Assembly: GCA_905221605.1 (NCBI GenBank) | Contig: CAJNDS010000280.1 | Coordinates: 654,392-718,391, forward strand | DNA: 64,000 bases | From: Symbiodinium natans | Taxonomy: Eukaryota; Sar; Dinophyceae; Suessiales; Symbiodiniaceae | Direction of reading: 5' to 3' | Notes under the pieces: generated by a model | What the model was told of the DNA's origin: nothing | Databases searched by the model: none | The model's input: only the letters and a program-made list of their open reading frames with translations | In this document: piece by piece, positions 8,796-18,259 of the stretch | How the letters are laid out: the number at the start of each line of letters is the position of its first letter | Numbering within the stretch: the stretch's first letter is position 1 | Translations under genes and position numbers: made by a program

Positions 8796-8809
8796 GTGTT
8801 TCGGGTTTA
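8796..8809. repeat. LINE target-site duplication, right copy
   Basis: Perfect 14-bp match to 1856-1869. It continues into TTTAGGGTCTAG, showing that the insertion site was telomere-like repeat DNA. Confidence 0.85.
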
Positions 8810-8869
8810 GGGTCTAGCGTTTCGTTCTGCGGTTCAGGGCTGGAGGGCTTGTCGACCCCTAGGCCCAAA

Positions 8870-9215
8870 GAGCGAAAGCCACCAATGCCCGCGCTGGAGA
8901 GTGTCCGGTGCGAATTGCCAAGCGCGTAATATAGGGGTCGGCATAATAGCTAATAATGTTCTCTGAGTGTCGCGGTATAAATATATCAAACAATGCCCCA
9001 AAACCCGATTAACAATTACTAAGGCCCTACATTAGGGTTCTGCACGTAGCTTGAATGGTTGGGGCTGAATTCACGTGCTGAATTCCCTGCAGCACCCAAG
9101 AAAAAGGTTCTATAGGGCTTATGATTTTACTACAACCATGTGGGGCATGCAGCAACTAGAAAGAGTTGGAAGCAGTCAAGGAGCTTCCTAACATCCTCAT
9201 CATCATAGACTCTGA
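8870..9215. other. Unassigned spacer
   Basis: AT-richer unique sequence. I see no gene, RNA or repeat that I can support here. Confidence 0.5.
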
Positions 9216-9217
9216 AC

Positions 9218-9327
9218 CCTTATACCCCCAAACCCTAAACCCTAAACCCTAAACCCTAAACCCTAAACCCTAAACCCTAAACCCTAAACCCTAAACCCTA
9301 AACCCTAAACCCCAAACCCTGAACCCT
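9218..9327. repeat. CCCTAAA array
   Basis: About 15 near-perfect heptamers, ending 35 nt before a candidate terminal exon. Confidence 0.9.
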
Positions 9328-9361
9328 AATCCCCATTTTAGGGTTTAGGGCTTCAGCCAAG

Positions 9362-9452
9362 GCAGATGCTCCCGCAGTCCCTAGGCATGGTCGCGAATGC
9401 CTACGCGCGAGTCTCCTTTCTGGAGACATGGGGATCATCCATCGCCTACTGA
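9362..9452 (+). CDS. Candidate terminal exon, helical-repeat (RAP/OPR-like) protein
   Basis: After a CCAAG acceptor the frame reads QMLPQSLGMVANAYARVSFL and stops at TGA. 'PQSLGMVANAYAR' has the look of the 'PQ.LA..AWA.A' repeat of FASTK/RAP/OPR organelle RNA-binding proteins. The LINE sits upstream, so its partner exons may lie on the far side of it. Confidence 0.45.
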
Positions 9453-9463
9453 AGCCCTAATCC

Positions 9464-10060
9464 CTAAACTAGGGTTTAGGGTTCAGGGTTCAGGGTTTAG
9501 GGTTCAGGGTTTAGGGTTGAGGGTTGAGGGTTTAGGGTTACTATCTGCTTCAGAACCCCCACCCCAAAGCAAAGATAACAATCCCTATATTACCTTTATC
9601 ACGAAGAATCTGGCCTATTTTTGATGGGGGTTCCTAGGCAAGCAGTACGGGCCGAGGGGTTAGTTTAGGGTTTGGGGTTTGGGGTTTGGGGTTTGGGGTT
9701 TAGGGTTTGGAGCCTGGGGTTTAGGGCTAGGGAACGTTTGTTACTTTTCTCCCTAAACGCTAAGCCCTATTGAGCAAACTCCAGGATGTAGGTCCGAGCG
9801 GAGGTCTCCGGTTACGTTTAGGGTATAGGGTTTAGTTTAGGGTTTAGGGTTTAGGGTTTAGGGTTTAGGGTTTAGGGTTTGGGGTTCGGGGTTTAGGGTT
9901 TAGGGATTCGAAGCCTTCAATCCGAAACCCCCAAGAATCTGAAGGACGACTTCACTCCCCCTTTCATCTGGTTAAGCCTTAAACCCTAAACCCTAACGTT
10001 GAAACAAAAACCGAAGCCCCAAACCCTAAACCCTAAAAGGGTTCAGGGGTCAGGGTTGAG
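9464..10060. repeat. Mixed TTTAGGG/TTTGGGG and CCCTAAA arrays
   Basis: G-rich blocks at 9464-9540, 9660-9725 and 9825-9905 are followed by short C-rich blocks near 9975-10040. Unique sequence between them is short and no exon is convincing. Confidence 0.8.
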
Positions 10061-10179
10061 GGTTTCGGGTTATTTTGGGGTTCCTGAAGCCTTAGACACC
10101 ACACGAGGCCCAATTGGCATTGCCGGCCGAAGCCTCCGGACACCCCTTTTTGTTCCTCTCGCTTGATTCTGAAAACCGC

Positions 10180-10345
10180 GAACACGATTCCAGAAGTTCA
10201 TGGGTTCCCCTCCTCCCCCCCTCTAAACTTCCCCCCCCTAGGTCCCCCCCAATAGTTAAGGCTACTTAGGGATAGCTAAGCCTAATTAAGGTTGTTTATG
10301 GGGGAACCTTGGGGGAGGGGGGGGAGGTAGAGGGGCGAACTTTAA
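10180..10345. mobile_element. Possible inverted-repeat element
   Basis: GGGTTCCCCTCCTCCCCCC at the left pairs loosely with GGGGGAGGGGGGGGAGG at the right. The interior is TAAGGCTACTTAGG / CCTAATTAAGG-like. It resembles the TTCTTAAGGGA family but is too diverged to be sure. Confidence 0.35.
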
Positions 10346-10511
10346 TCAACAACGCGAAAACAAAACCTACACTCCTAGAACCCCTAAGCCTAAACGAACC
10401 CGAAACCCTGAACCCTACAAGCCCTGAACCCTGCCAGCCACCCTGCAAGCCCTGAACCCTCAACCCGAGGCCCCAAGCACTGAACCCTAAAGCTGTACAA
10501 GCCCTGTGGAG

Positions 10512-10568
10512 GACGACCGCCTGCTAGCAGTGTTGGCTGGCCAGGCCACGCGGGGGCTGGCCAAGGAG
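10512..10568 (+). CDS. Exon A1, helical-repeat protein gene
   Basis: Reads DDRLLAVLAGQATRGLAKE after a GGAG acceptor, with a GC donor (GCCCCG); a GT donor ten bases further (10579) is the alternative. With the GC donor it joins the next exon in phase (AKE-GELWDH). Confidence 0.5.
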
Positions 10569-11046
10569 GCCCCGGGCGGTTTGGGGTTTGGGACGTCTAG
10601 CCCTAAACCCGAAACCCTAAACCCTATACCCTAAACCCTGAACCCTGAACCTGAAGACCCCAAACCCGGACCCTAAGACCCAATATAAACTTCTAGTTCA
10701 GCGGCTTACCCGGTTAGGGCTTTGGGACTCCTGGTTCAGAGGCTGACCCTGAACCCTGAGACCCTCAAACCCTGAGACCCTAAACCTGAAAAGAACACCA
10801 AAACCTAGACTCCAGCCGAAGCCCTGAACTCCATAGCCCTAAGCCCCAAAAGAAACCCTGAACCCTAAACCCGATACACCCACAGAAGCCTACGAAGCCT
10901 ACAAACCCCACAAACCCTGTAAATCCTATAAACCCTGTAAACCCTATAAACCCCACAAACCCTACATAACCCTACCTAACCCTTCAAGGGTTTAGGGTTT
11001 AGGGTCTGGGGCCCTAAGATTCTACCCAAGACTTCTGCTTGCGCAG

Positions 11047-11123
11047 GGTGAGCTGTGGGATCACATCGCCGTCACCCAGCTGCTGAATGGCCACGCGAAG
11101 GCATCACTGGACCCCAAGAAGGC
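11047..11123 (+). CDS. Exon A2, helical-repeat protein gene
   Basis: Bounded by GCGCAG and GTAAGC. It reads GELWDHIAVTQLLNGHAKAS then LDPKK, ending in phase 2. It joins exon A3 through the codon GC|A. The reading is amphipathic and helical; no catalytic motif is seen. Confidence 0.55.
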
Positions 11124-11213
11124 GTAAGCTGTGTCCTTATAGGGTTCAGGGTTTTGAAGTTCAAGCCCTCAGCCCTGAAATCCGAACTAAACCCTGAAAC
11201 CCTGAAACCCCAA

Positions 11214-11520
11214 AACCCTAGCCCTCAACCCTAAACCCTAAACCGTATACCGTAAACCGCAACCGTAAACCGTAAACCGTAAAACCCTAAACCCTAAACC
11301 CTAAACCCTAAACCCTAAACCCTAAACCCTAAACCCTAAACCCTAAACCCTAAACCCTAAACCCTAAACCCTAAACCCTAAAACCCTAAACCCTAAACCC
11401 TAAACCTAAACCCTAAACCTAAACCTAACCCTAAACCCTACCCTAAACCCTAAACCCTAAACCCTAAACCCTAAACCCTAAACCCTAAACCCTAAACCCT
11501 AAACCCTAAACCCTAAACCC
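11214..11520. repeat. Long CCCTAAA array
   Basis: More than 40 heptamers, with a short run of CCGTAAA variants at 11244-11285, immediately upstream of the exon A3 acceptor. Confidence 0.95.
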
Positions 11521-11537
11521 CCAACAAAACAGGTGAG

Positions 11538-11604
11538 ATCCTTCCACGCCGACTTCTTCAGGGAAGCCTTGGGCTGGCCAGCCACCCAGCTCAGGGAATT
11601 TCTG
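11538..11604 (+). CDS. Exon A3, helical-repeat protein gene
   Basis: Reads SFHADFFREALGWPATQLRE then FL. The acceptor is GAG at 11535-11537 (CAG at 11530-11532 is the alternative). The donor is GC (GCCTGG) at 11605, or GT at 11612 where the TTTAGGG array begins. Phase links A2, A3 and A4. Confidence 0.55.
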
Positions 11605-11610
11605 GCCTGG

Positions 11611-11900
11611 GGTTTAGGGTTTAGGGTTTAGGGTTTAGGGTTTTGGGTTTTGGGTTTGGGGTTTTGGATTCGGGTTTAGGGCTAGGGTTTAGGGTTTAGG
11701 GCGTAGGGCTCTAACAAGGAGTATGACTAAAGGAGATGTGAACTTGGCTGTACACTATACACTCTTGACTAGGTGATATTTCACAAGGGTTTAGGGTTTA
11801 GGCTTTAGGGTTTAGGGTTTAGCGTTTTGGGTTTAGGATTTAGGGTTTAGGTCTAGGGTTTAGGGTTTAGGGCTTAGGGCTTCGGGCTTAGGGCTTAGGG
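11611..11900. repeat. TTTAGGG arrays following exon A3
   Basis: G-rich blocks at 11611-11710 and 11789-11900, with TTTTGGG and CTTAGGG variants at the edges. About 80 nt of unique sequence lies between them. Confidence 0.9.
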
Positions 11901-12292
11901 CTTTAGGACTTAGGCCTTCGGCCTTACGCCCTGGGGCTCGTTGTTTGGTGTTTTGTTGGGGTGGGTTGTAGGGCGTGCAGCCCAAGGGCATGTTTTGCGT
12001 AACCGGGTTTAGGGTTTAGGGTTTAGGGTTTGAAGTTTTAAGGTTCCCAAACCCGAAACCCTAACGGGGTTCATACGGCTTGCTTCGAGTCAAGAAGCCC
12101 TGCGACAGGCTGAGTCCCTTCAGAGCGCAGTTGTCTGAACCAGACACTCGGTTATTGCTCAGGATCTTGAACCACGTTGCCATATAATAGCGTTTAGGGT
12201 TAGGGACTTAGGGGTTAGGCGTACGTAGTGTGACAGCCCGATGGTGACGGTAGCTTAATCTCAGTTCCTCAAGAGGCCCCCCAGCCCCAGGG

Positions 12293-12419
12293 AACCCTAA
12301 ACCCTAAACCCTAAACCCTAAACCCTAAACCCTAAACCCTAAACCCTAAACCCTAAACCCTAAACCCTAAACCCTAAACCCTAAACCCTGAACCCTAAAC
12401 CCTAAACCCTAAACCCTCA
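12293..12419. repeat. CCCTAAA array preceding exon A4
   Basis: About 17 heptamers end in CCCTCAAG, whose AG serves as the inferred acceptor. Confidence 0.9.
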
Positions 12420-12421
12420 AG

Positions 12422-12521
12422 CTGCTCTTTGTTGGGAGGCTCTCCCTGCCTGCGCATTTGGAGTCCTGCTCGCCCCAGTCGTTGGCCATCGCCATGCGCC
12501 TTGCCTGGTTTATGGCTCGGG
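12422..12521 (+). CDS. Exon A4, helical-repeat protein gene
   Basis: Reads LLFVGRLSLPAHLESCSPQS then LAIAMRLAWFMAR. 'SPQSLAIAMRLAWFM' is the clearest FASTK/RAP/OPR-type repeat of this gene. It starts at the end of a CCCTAAA array and ends at the start of a TTTAGGG array (GTCTAGGG). A GC donor at 12513 would also keep phase. Confidence 0.55.
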
Positions 12522-12532
12522 GTCTAGGGTGG

Positions 12533-12662
12533 GTTTAGGGTTTAGGGTTTAGGGTTTAGGGTTTAGGGTTTAGGGTTTAGGGTTGAGGTTTAGGGTTTAG
12601 GGTTTAGGGTTTAGGGTTTAGGGTTTAGGGTTTAGGGTTTAGGGTTTAGGGTTTAGGGTTTA
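12533..12662. repeat. TTTAGGG array
   Basis: About 18 heptamers directly after exon A4, ending at the inverted-repeat element that starts at 12664. A further block lies at 12800-12850. Confidence 0.92.
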
Positions 12663-12663
12663 G

Positions 12664-12763
12664 GATGTTCCCCCCTTATACTAACAGTCTTTAATAGGGA
12701 TCATAATTCCCCCCCCCCCCCCTGTTATCATCCCTACTCAGGACTGCTAGGGCACATCCCAAG
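12664..12763. mobile_element. MITE-like element, CTAACAGTCNTTAATAGG family, copy 1
   Basis: The left arm (CTTATACTAACAGTCTTTAA) and the right arm (ACTCAGGACTGCTAGGGCAC) are imperfect complements. The ends are GATGTTCCCCCC and GGCACATCCCAAG. Related copies lie at 12961-13035 and 22916-23010. Confidence 0.6.
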
Positions 12764-12960
12764 TTTGGGATTTAGGGTGGGTTTGGGGGGTAGTTCTCCT
12801 TTAGGGTTTAGGGTTTAGGGTTTAGGGTTTAGGGTTTAGGGTTTAGGGATCCCCACGCTCAAACACCGGACAGGCGCCCACCACCGCAGGCGAACTCCAG
12901 CAACTTGTAGGTGGGCCATGTTAGCAGCCTGCACACTTTCGCAAGACCCTGAACCCTCAA

Positions 12961-13035
12961 CTTGGGACATCCTTGACAGGGATTAATACTTGGGGGTACT
13001 ACCTATTGAGGACTGTTAGTATAAGGGGGCCCAAC
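12961..13035. mobile_element. MITE-like element, CTAACAGTCNTTAATAGG family, copy 2 (inverted)
   Basis: GGGACATCCTTGACAGGGAT at the left and GGACTGTTAGTATAAGGGGG at the right match copy 1 in the reverse orientation. Confidence 0.55.
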
Positions 13036-13480
13036 CCTAAATCGTAACTCTAAACCCCAAACGCTTTTCTTAGCCCAAATGCCTGAATGCTTCATCATAC
13101 ATCCAAACACCTCACCACTCCGCCAATCTTTGCCCGACGAGGAACGCCTACAGCAAGTTTCTCCCAGAAGCCTGGCAAGTGTTCAAAGTTAGACTTGGCG
13201 AGTTTTTGGACAGGTCAGCTTTTTGTATAGGGTTTTGGGTGTTGGGTGTTGGGTTTAGGGCTTAAGTTAATAGGGTTTAGCGTTTCCGGCGTGCGGGGTA
13301 CTGGGCGTTTGCGGTCCAAGTTCCTCTCGAGATCTTGCAGGTATCCCCCAAACCCCTAAGCCCTAAGCCCTAAACTCTAAACCCTAAAACAAAACCCGAA
13401 GCCGCAATTTGACGGTTTGGGGGCGCGTTAGGGCTTAGGACTTGAAGCCAAGCCCCATGCATCGTTGTCAAGTCGTCGCG
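13036..13480. other. Intronic spacer
   Basis: Degenerate C-rich and G-rich telomere-like fragments with unique sequence between them. A 17-nt exon at 12890-12906 upstream was considered. Nothing here is supported as a gene. Confidence 0.4.
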
Positions 13481-13485
13481 TGCAG

Positions 13486-13512
13486 GTTAGCTGAACTCAT
13501 CGACCTTTTGAC
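13486..13512 (+). CDS. Exon A5, helical-repeat protein gene
   Basis: A 27-nt exon (reading x-LAELIDLLT) between TGCAG and GTAGGG. It enters at phase 2 and leaves at phase 2. It joins A6 in phase (LT-RPQRPNPWGFG). Confidence 0.5.
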
Positions 13513-13740
13513 GTAGGGTTTAGGGCTTAGGTGTTCTCTTTCAGTTGAGGGTACCAAATGGGCCCCATGACCTAGACCACCCCAAACCCCCTGATCGCCC
13601 TAAACTCCCTAAACACCCCTAAATCCTAAGCCCTAAACCCTGAACCCTAAACCCCAAACCCTAAACCGTAAACCCTAAACCCTCAACCCGCAACACTCCC
13701 AATTAAACCCTTTCTTTGGGGCCTAAGGACGTCAAAGCAG

Positions 13741-13783
13741 CAGGCCGCAGCGCCCAAACCCATGGGGCTTTGGGACCCTCACG
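13741..13783 (+). CDS. Exon A6, helical-repeat protein gene
   Basis: In phase with A5 it reads RPQRPNPWGFGTLT. The donor is the first GT of a TTTAGGG array. The whole following intron (13784-13871) is telomere-like repeat. Confidence 0.55.
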
Positions 13784-13871
13784 GTTTAGGGTTTAGGGTT
13801 TAGGGTGTAGGGTTTAGGGTTTAGGGTTTAGGGTTTAGGGTTTTCGGGGTTTAGGGTAGCTCAGGGTGCAG
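13784..13871. repeat. TTTAGGG array that makes up a complete candidate intron
   Basis: The 88-nt sequence starts GTTTAGGGTTTAGGG and ends GCTCAGGGTGCAG. All but about 15 nt is heptamer repeat. It is bounded by exons A6 and A7, which keep frame across it. Confidence 0.6.
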
Positions 13872-13890
13872 GATTTCACGGCCGTTGAGG
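13872..13890 (+). CDS. Exon A7, 19-nt microexon
   Basis: Reads DFTAVE plus one base, between GTGCAG and GTATTC. It is phase 0 in and phase 1 out, joining A8 (E-A-MFLAR) without a stop. Confidence 0.45.
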
Positions 13891-13930
13891 GTATTCAGGG
13901 TGTTCAGGGCTTGGGGTGTTTTCCGCTTAG

Positions 13931-13978
13931 CGATGTTTTTGGCTCGAACATGTGCGGCTTGGGAACCAGCGCTCAGGG
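13931..13978 (+). CDS. Exon A8, helical-repeat protein gene
   Basis: Reads MFLARTCAAWEPALR after two bases that complete an Ala codon with A7. The acceptor is GCTTAG and the donor is the GT of a TTTAGGG array. Helical and repeat-like. Confidence 0.55.
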
Positions 13979-14215
13979 GTTTAGGGTTTAGGGTTTAGGG
14001 TTCAGGGTGCAGGGTTTAGGGTGCCCTCTTCAATCGTAAATAACCCCCCAAGCCTTAAGAAACCCTCAACCACCCCAAACTTCCGTAAGCCCTAATCCCC
14101 CTACGCCCTAAAACCCCCGAAGCCCCAATCCCTAAATCCCTATAAACCCCGAGTCCCGTAGGCCGACCACGGTAAAGGGGCTTCCGTAGGGTTTAGGGAA
14201 CCCTAAACCCGAAGC

Positions 14216-14345
14216 CTTAGACCTTACACCCTAAACCCTAAACCCTAAACCCTAAGCCCTCTAAACCCAAAGCCCAAAACCCTAAACCCTAAACCCTAAA
14301 CCCTAAACCCTAAACCCTAAACCCCAAACCCTAAACCCTGAACCG
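14216..14345. repeat. CCCTAAA array preceding exon A9
   Basis: C-rich heptamers with CCCTAAG and CCCGAAG variants, ending just before the CGTCGAG acceptor. Confidence 0.88.
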
Positions 14346-14353
14346 CCGTCGAG

Positions 14354-14420
14354 GCGTGCTGCCACGCGTTCAAGCCTTTTTCGCACAAGCGAGCCCGCAG
14401 GCCCTGGGATGCTTGCTAGG
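14354..14420 (+). CDS. Exon A9, helical-repeat protein gene
   Basis: In phase with A8 it reads GVLPRVQAFFAQASPQALGC then LL. 'ASPQALGCLL' repeats the SPQ-S/A-LA pattern of A4. The donor is the first GT of a long TTTAGGG array. Confidence 0.55.
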
Positions 14421-14562
14421 GTTTAGGGTTTAGGGTTTAGGGTTTAGGGTTTAGGGTTTAGGGTTTAGGGTTTAGGGTTTAGGGTTTAGGGTTTAGGGTT
14501 TAGGGTTTAGGGTTTAGGGTTTAGGGTTTAGGGTTTAGGGTTTACGGTTTCGTTAGGGTTTC
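14421..14562. repeat. TTTAGGG array following exon A9
   Basis: About 19 nearly perfect heptamers, beginning at the inferred splice donor. Confidence 0.95.
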
Positions 14563-14601
14563 GGGTTCAGGGGTTCAGGATTCTTCCCTTCCAACGCGCA
14601 G

Positions 14602-14805
14602 GATAAGAGGGGTCAGATCGGCTGGCGCGCGGCGTGCGCGGCTGACATTTTGTCGCAGGAGCGGGCGTTGCCCGCGCTCGCCGTCCGTGCTGTCATTGCT
14701 TTTGGACTTCGAGGCTCGCGACGTGCGAAACTGTCGTCGCTTCTGGATGTTTGGGCTCGCGACATCCCAAACCTGTCGTCGCTTTTGGGCTTCTGGGCTT
14801 ACATG
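14602..14805 (+). CDS. Candidate exon, probably same gene
   Basis: After CGCGCAG it reads DKRGQIGWRAACAADILSQE then RALPALAVRAVIAFG. The 3' half (from about 14698) is two imperfect copies of a GCTCGCGAC..CTGTCGTCGCTT unit that recurs inverted at 30428-30475, so the real exon may end before it. The donor is not resolved (GTGCCG at 14806 is possible). Confidence 0.4.
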
Positions 14806-15029
14806 GTGCCGCGAAATCTCCCCAAATTTCGAAAAACCCTAAACCCTAACCCTCAAACCCTAAACCCTAAGCCTGTTCCAGGGACCTAGCTGCCCTCGTC
14901 TACCCTCTTTATTACGGCTTAGGGTTTAGGGTTAAGGGTTAAGGGTTTGGGTTCAGGGTGGCCAGAACCCAAGGGCTTTCGGTTTGAGGGGAGTGGGTTA
15001 GTGGGCATCGTGCGGCAGGTCGCTGCCAG

Positions 15030-15127
15030 GGCGGAGAGCTACAAGGAGAGGGGGTGGGGGGCATGGGAGCAGTGCAAGCAAAGTGCGACCTCTGAGCTAG
15101 TCTTGAAGTTCCCAGTCCATGGTGATG
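15030..15127 (+). CDS. Candidate internal exon
   Basis: Between GCTGCCAG and GTAAAG it reads AESYKERGWGAWEQCKQSAT then SELVLKFPVHGD. The codon use is ordinary. The family is not recognised; it may belong to the helical-repeat gene. Confidence 0.45.
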
Positions 15128-15304
15128 GTAAAGGTAGCGGTAGGGCTCATGGTAATGGTAATGGAAATGATGAATGGTTTTGATCATATTTTTGGCAATA
15201 TTCATATTAAGCCCAATAGGAATACAAATGCCAATACGAGTACTCAGACCGACAACTAACACTCATGCACCGTGCGCGTGCTCATAGCCGCTTCAGGGGC
15301 TGCT

Positions 15305-15450
15305 GCTTGGAGGTTCATGGCACTTACTAACCCATTCTAACTGTACTTATGATTGTACTTGAAACCATACTAAGGCACTTGAGGGGCTCATAAGCGGGTT
15401 GTAGCTACAGTTGGAATTGGTTCATAAGTACCATGAACCTCTGCCAAAGT
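15305..15450. mobile_element. MITE-like element, GGAGGTTCATGGCACTTA family, copy 1
   Basis: Terminal repeats GCTTGGAGGTTCATGGCACT and TAAGTACCATGAACCTC are near-perfect complements over about 17 bp. The interior has GGCACTTGAGGGGCTCATAA, shared with the copy ending at 52275. A right-end fragment also lies at 22498-22520. Confidence 0.7.
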
Positions 15451-15764
15451 AGTAGTATCGAACTCTCGCTCACCAAAGCGGGGTACTAACGATTCGACAG
15501 GCCAGGAAAAGAAGACACGACTCTTTGCCCCCGTACTTTCCCCTTCTGCTGGAGGTTCCTTTATGAAGTTTCAAGAACCCGCAGCACCTACTGTAGAACC
15601 CTAAGCCCTAAACCCTGAGCCCTAATGAAGCCCCGAGCATGACCTGGGGGGGGGGCCAGTTGTCAAGATTGGACAAGGCTCCCACACACTAACAGATGGG
15701 TGTAGGGTTTGGTAAAGGCAGTCAACTGGGAAGCCCTCAACCATAAACCGTATAAAACCTTTGA

Positions 15765-15857
15765 CGATAGTTACATGGCCCCTTACCTTCTTTAAAGGGT
15801 TCTGAAGCAAGGCCATTTCAGGGCCCATATTAACGTACCATGTAACTACCCTAAGAG
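15765..15857. mobile_element. MITE-like element, GGCCCNTTACC family
   Basis: ATAGTTACATGGCCCCTTACC at the left and ACCATGTAACTACCCTAAG at the right form terminal inverted repeats. The element is related to 44973-45180 and to a fragment at 39608-39665. The window ORF across it is not credible. Confidence 0.55.
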
Positions 15858-16275
15858 TATAAACCCTAACCTTCTAAGCCTCAACCCGAGCATCATCATC
15901 CTTAATAAATCTCCCTGTTTGGTACAGGTCTCAAAACGCCAAGCTCTACACCCCTGCCTTGCGCATCCTCTTAGCATAAAGGGTTCAGCGTTCGGGGTTT
16001 AGGTTCAGGGTTTCGGACCCAATACCTTGGATTGGTGTAGAAACTGACAGTGCTCCGGACAAATTCGACATTGTGTAGGTCATTAGCCATACACTTAGAG
16101 GGCCCAGTAGCCTGCAAAATTGTAGGTTGCGAGCTTCCAAAGCCCAAGCCCCAAACTGAAAGTCTTAATTCAGCTTGCCAACACCAACACTCCAAGCCCC
16201 AAACGCTAAACTCCGAACCCTAAGCCTCAAACCCTAAGCCCCTAAACCCCAAACCTGATCGCCCGTTTACTATCC

Positions 16276-16357
16276 CCTCACCCCACCCCACCCCACCCCA
16301 CCCCACCCCACCCCACCCCACCCCACCCCACCCCACCCCACCCCACCCCACCCCACC
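16276..16357. repeat. CCCCA pentamer array
   Basis: Sixteen perfect CCCCA units next to a CCCTAAA block. Confidence 0.95.
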
Positions 16358-16440
16358 ACCTCGACCCTGGACCCTAAACCCTAAACCCTAAATCCTAAAC
16401 CCTAAACCCTAAACCCTAAACCCGCAACGGCCGCTGTGAG

Positions 16441-16533
16441 GTTCAGAACCTCGTGAACGTCCTGGCTGCCGTGGCTCAGCTCGGGCTGCGAGACCAAGGG
16501 CTGATCTCAACGGCCCCCCGGCCTCGGTTGTGG
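16441..16533 (+). CDS. Exon A10, helical-repeat protein gene
   Basis: Phase 0 to phase 0, 31 codons: VQNLVNVLAAVAQLGLRDQG then LISTAPRPRLW. 'NLVNVLAAVAQLGLRD' closely follows the 'NL.N.L.A.A.LG..D' pattern of FASTK/RAP-type repeats. It is preceded by a CCCTAAA array and TGTGAG, and its donor is the first GT of a TTTAGGG array. Confidence 0.6.
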
Positions 16534-16604
16534 GTTTAGGGTTTAGGGTTTAGGGCGTAGGGTTTAGGGCTTAGGGTTTAGGGTTTAGGGTTTAGGGCTA
16601 GGGA

Positions 16605-17025
16605 TGTATAGGGCTTGGGGTCCGGCCTCGTGTTGGTTTCGAGGGATGTGGGGCTCAGGGCTTATTCCTAGGTAGGATAAGGGGTACCCTGAAAAGGGAG
16701 CCCTTCTGAATCCTCTTTAAAAAGGGACCTTAGTGAGAGGGTCTATATCCGCAAGGGGCCCCCTAAACCTATCCCCTACTTATAAGGGAGGGATGTTTAA
16801 AATCCAGCACGAGGCTTGTTAGCCCAGCGTTGCCCTTTTCCCTTGTTTGCTTCAAAGTTCCCGTTATAAAGTAATCAGCCAAAAAAGGGTGCCCTCATTA
16901 TAATATAGTTCCTGGGCTACCTAGGAGGGATGTGTTTCGGGTTTAGAGCTTGAGAGCTTCAGGGTTGAATGTTCAGGGCTTGTAGGGCTACGGGACATTC
17001 ACGAGCAAGGTCAAAAGCCAAAGCC
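16605..17025. other. Intronic spacer with inverted-repeat fragments
   Basis: Contains GGGGTACCCTGAAAAGGGAG and nearby GGGACC/GGGCCCCC blocks that look like a decayed inverted-repeat element (16665-16800). A copy of an AGCCCAG-GT-CCCTTTTCCC short repeat lies at 16826-16850. No gene seen. Confidence 0.4.
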
Positions 17026-17176
17026 TTAAACCCTAAGCCCTGAGCCATAAACTCACTGGGCTTGGAGGAGCTGAAAGTTTAAGCATCCCTAAACCCTAAG
17101 CCCTAAACCCGCCACGACCCTAAACCCCAAACCCCCTCCCCCAAAACCCCCCTCCCCCTCCATCCCCTCCTTGAAG

Positions 17177-17287
17177 CCATCGGCCGAACTTGACGGCCGA
17201 ATGATGCTGACTCCAGCCGAACAACTCAAATCCCTCAACTCTTTGCATCCGCGAGAGATCGCGGTGATGATGTACGGCGTGATCCTG
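17177..17287 (+). CDS. Exon A11, helical-repeat protein gene
   Basis: In phase with A10. Thirty-seven codons read PSAELDGRMMLTPAEQLKSL then NSLHPREIAVMMYGVIL. 'LHPREIAVMMYGV' is again repeat-like. The donor chosen (GTGTTC) joins the last exon in phase. The frame stays open to 17476, so a longer exon is possible. Confidence 0.55.
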
Positions 17288-17523
17288 GTGTTCGCAACTT
17301 TGAGGACACGAGCGGAGTATCCGTATGCATGGGGGAGCTACAGCTGTTCTCCAAGCAATGCCCAACTGCCCAACTTCACTGCAACGCCCCATGAGCCGTT
17401 TAAAGAGCCCTCTACGATGAGAGCATATGAGAGCCCTGGCTGCCGCCGAAATAAACCAAATCCAGATTCTCACTGAGTTGCAGCACATTGCTGTCCTGAA
17501 CCGGTTAGTCTGACTCCACTGCG

Positions 17524-17662
17524 AATAAACCCTAAACCCTAAACCCTAAACCCTAAACCCTAAACCCTAAACCCTAAACCCTAAACCCTAAACCCTAAAC
17601 CCTAAACCCTAAACCCTAAACCCTAAACCCTAAACCCTAAACCCTAAACCCTAAACCCTAAG
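17524..17662. repeat. CCCTAAA array
   Basis: About 19 near-perfect heptamers. A second block lies at 17800-17890, just before the terminal exon. Confidence 0.95.
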
Positions 17663-17898
17663 AATCATTTGAAGTGTTGGACATGAAGCAGGCTTGGGTG
17701 TCCGGCTTTTGGGTGCAGGTGTAGGGGTTTATGGCAGTATCGGGCTTTATAGCGCTTCGGGGGGTTAGGGCTTGTCATGGTTCAGAGGTCATTTGAACAC
17801 TAAACCCTAAACCCTCAACCCTCAACCCTCAACCCTAAACCCTAAACCCTAAACCCTAAACCCTAAACCCTAAACCCTAAACCCTAAACCCGCACGAG

Positions 17899-17952
17899 GC
17901 CACCAAAGTGCTGCTTGAGCGCCGGAGTCACTGGAACTCGCAGGACCGATGA
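17899..17952 (+). CDS. Exon A12, candidate terminal exon with stop
   Basis: Reads ATKVLLERRSHWNSQDR then TGA, after GCACGAG at the end of a CCCTAAA block. It is phase-compatible with A11. A likely 3' end of the helical-repeat gene. Confidence 0.45.
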   Translation, partial: ATKVLLERRSHWNSQDR

Positions 17953-18259
17953 GATTTCAAAGGGACTACAGGAGGGACCCTTACAAGGGACCTTACAGGG
18001 GTTATTTAAGGTTCAGGGTGTGGGTTTAGGGTTTAGGGTATCGAGTATAGGGTTTAGGGTTTAGGTTTATGGTTTAGGGGCTACTTAGGTATGCAGGGAC
18101 TTTAGGGAGAGAGAGAGAGAGAGAGATATATATATATGGTCACCCCCCCCCCCCTCGACAGACCCCGGAATTGTATTTCCGATCTGTCCAGGAAGCGGGG
18201 GGGGGGGGGGGGGGAAGAGCACCACTCCAAAATTTCTCTCCAAAAAAAACTCCAAAAAA

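Noticed and set aside
12890-12906. 17-nt microexon (GCAG ... GTAGGT)
   Set aside because: Splice-like edges are present, but length and phase give no support in either direction.
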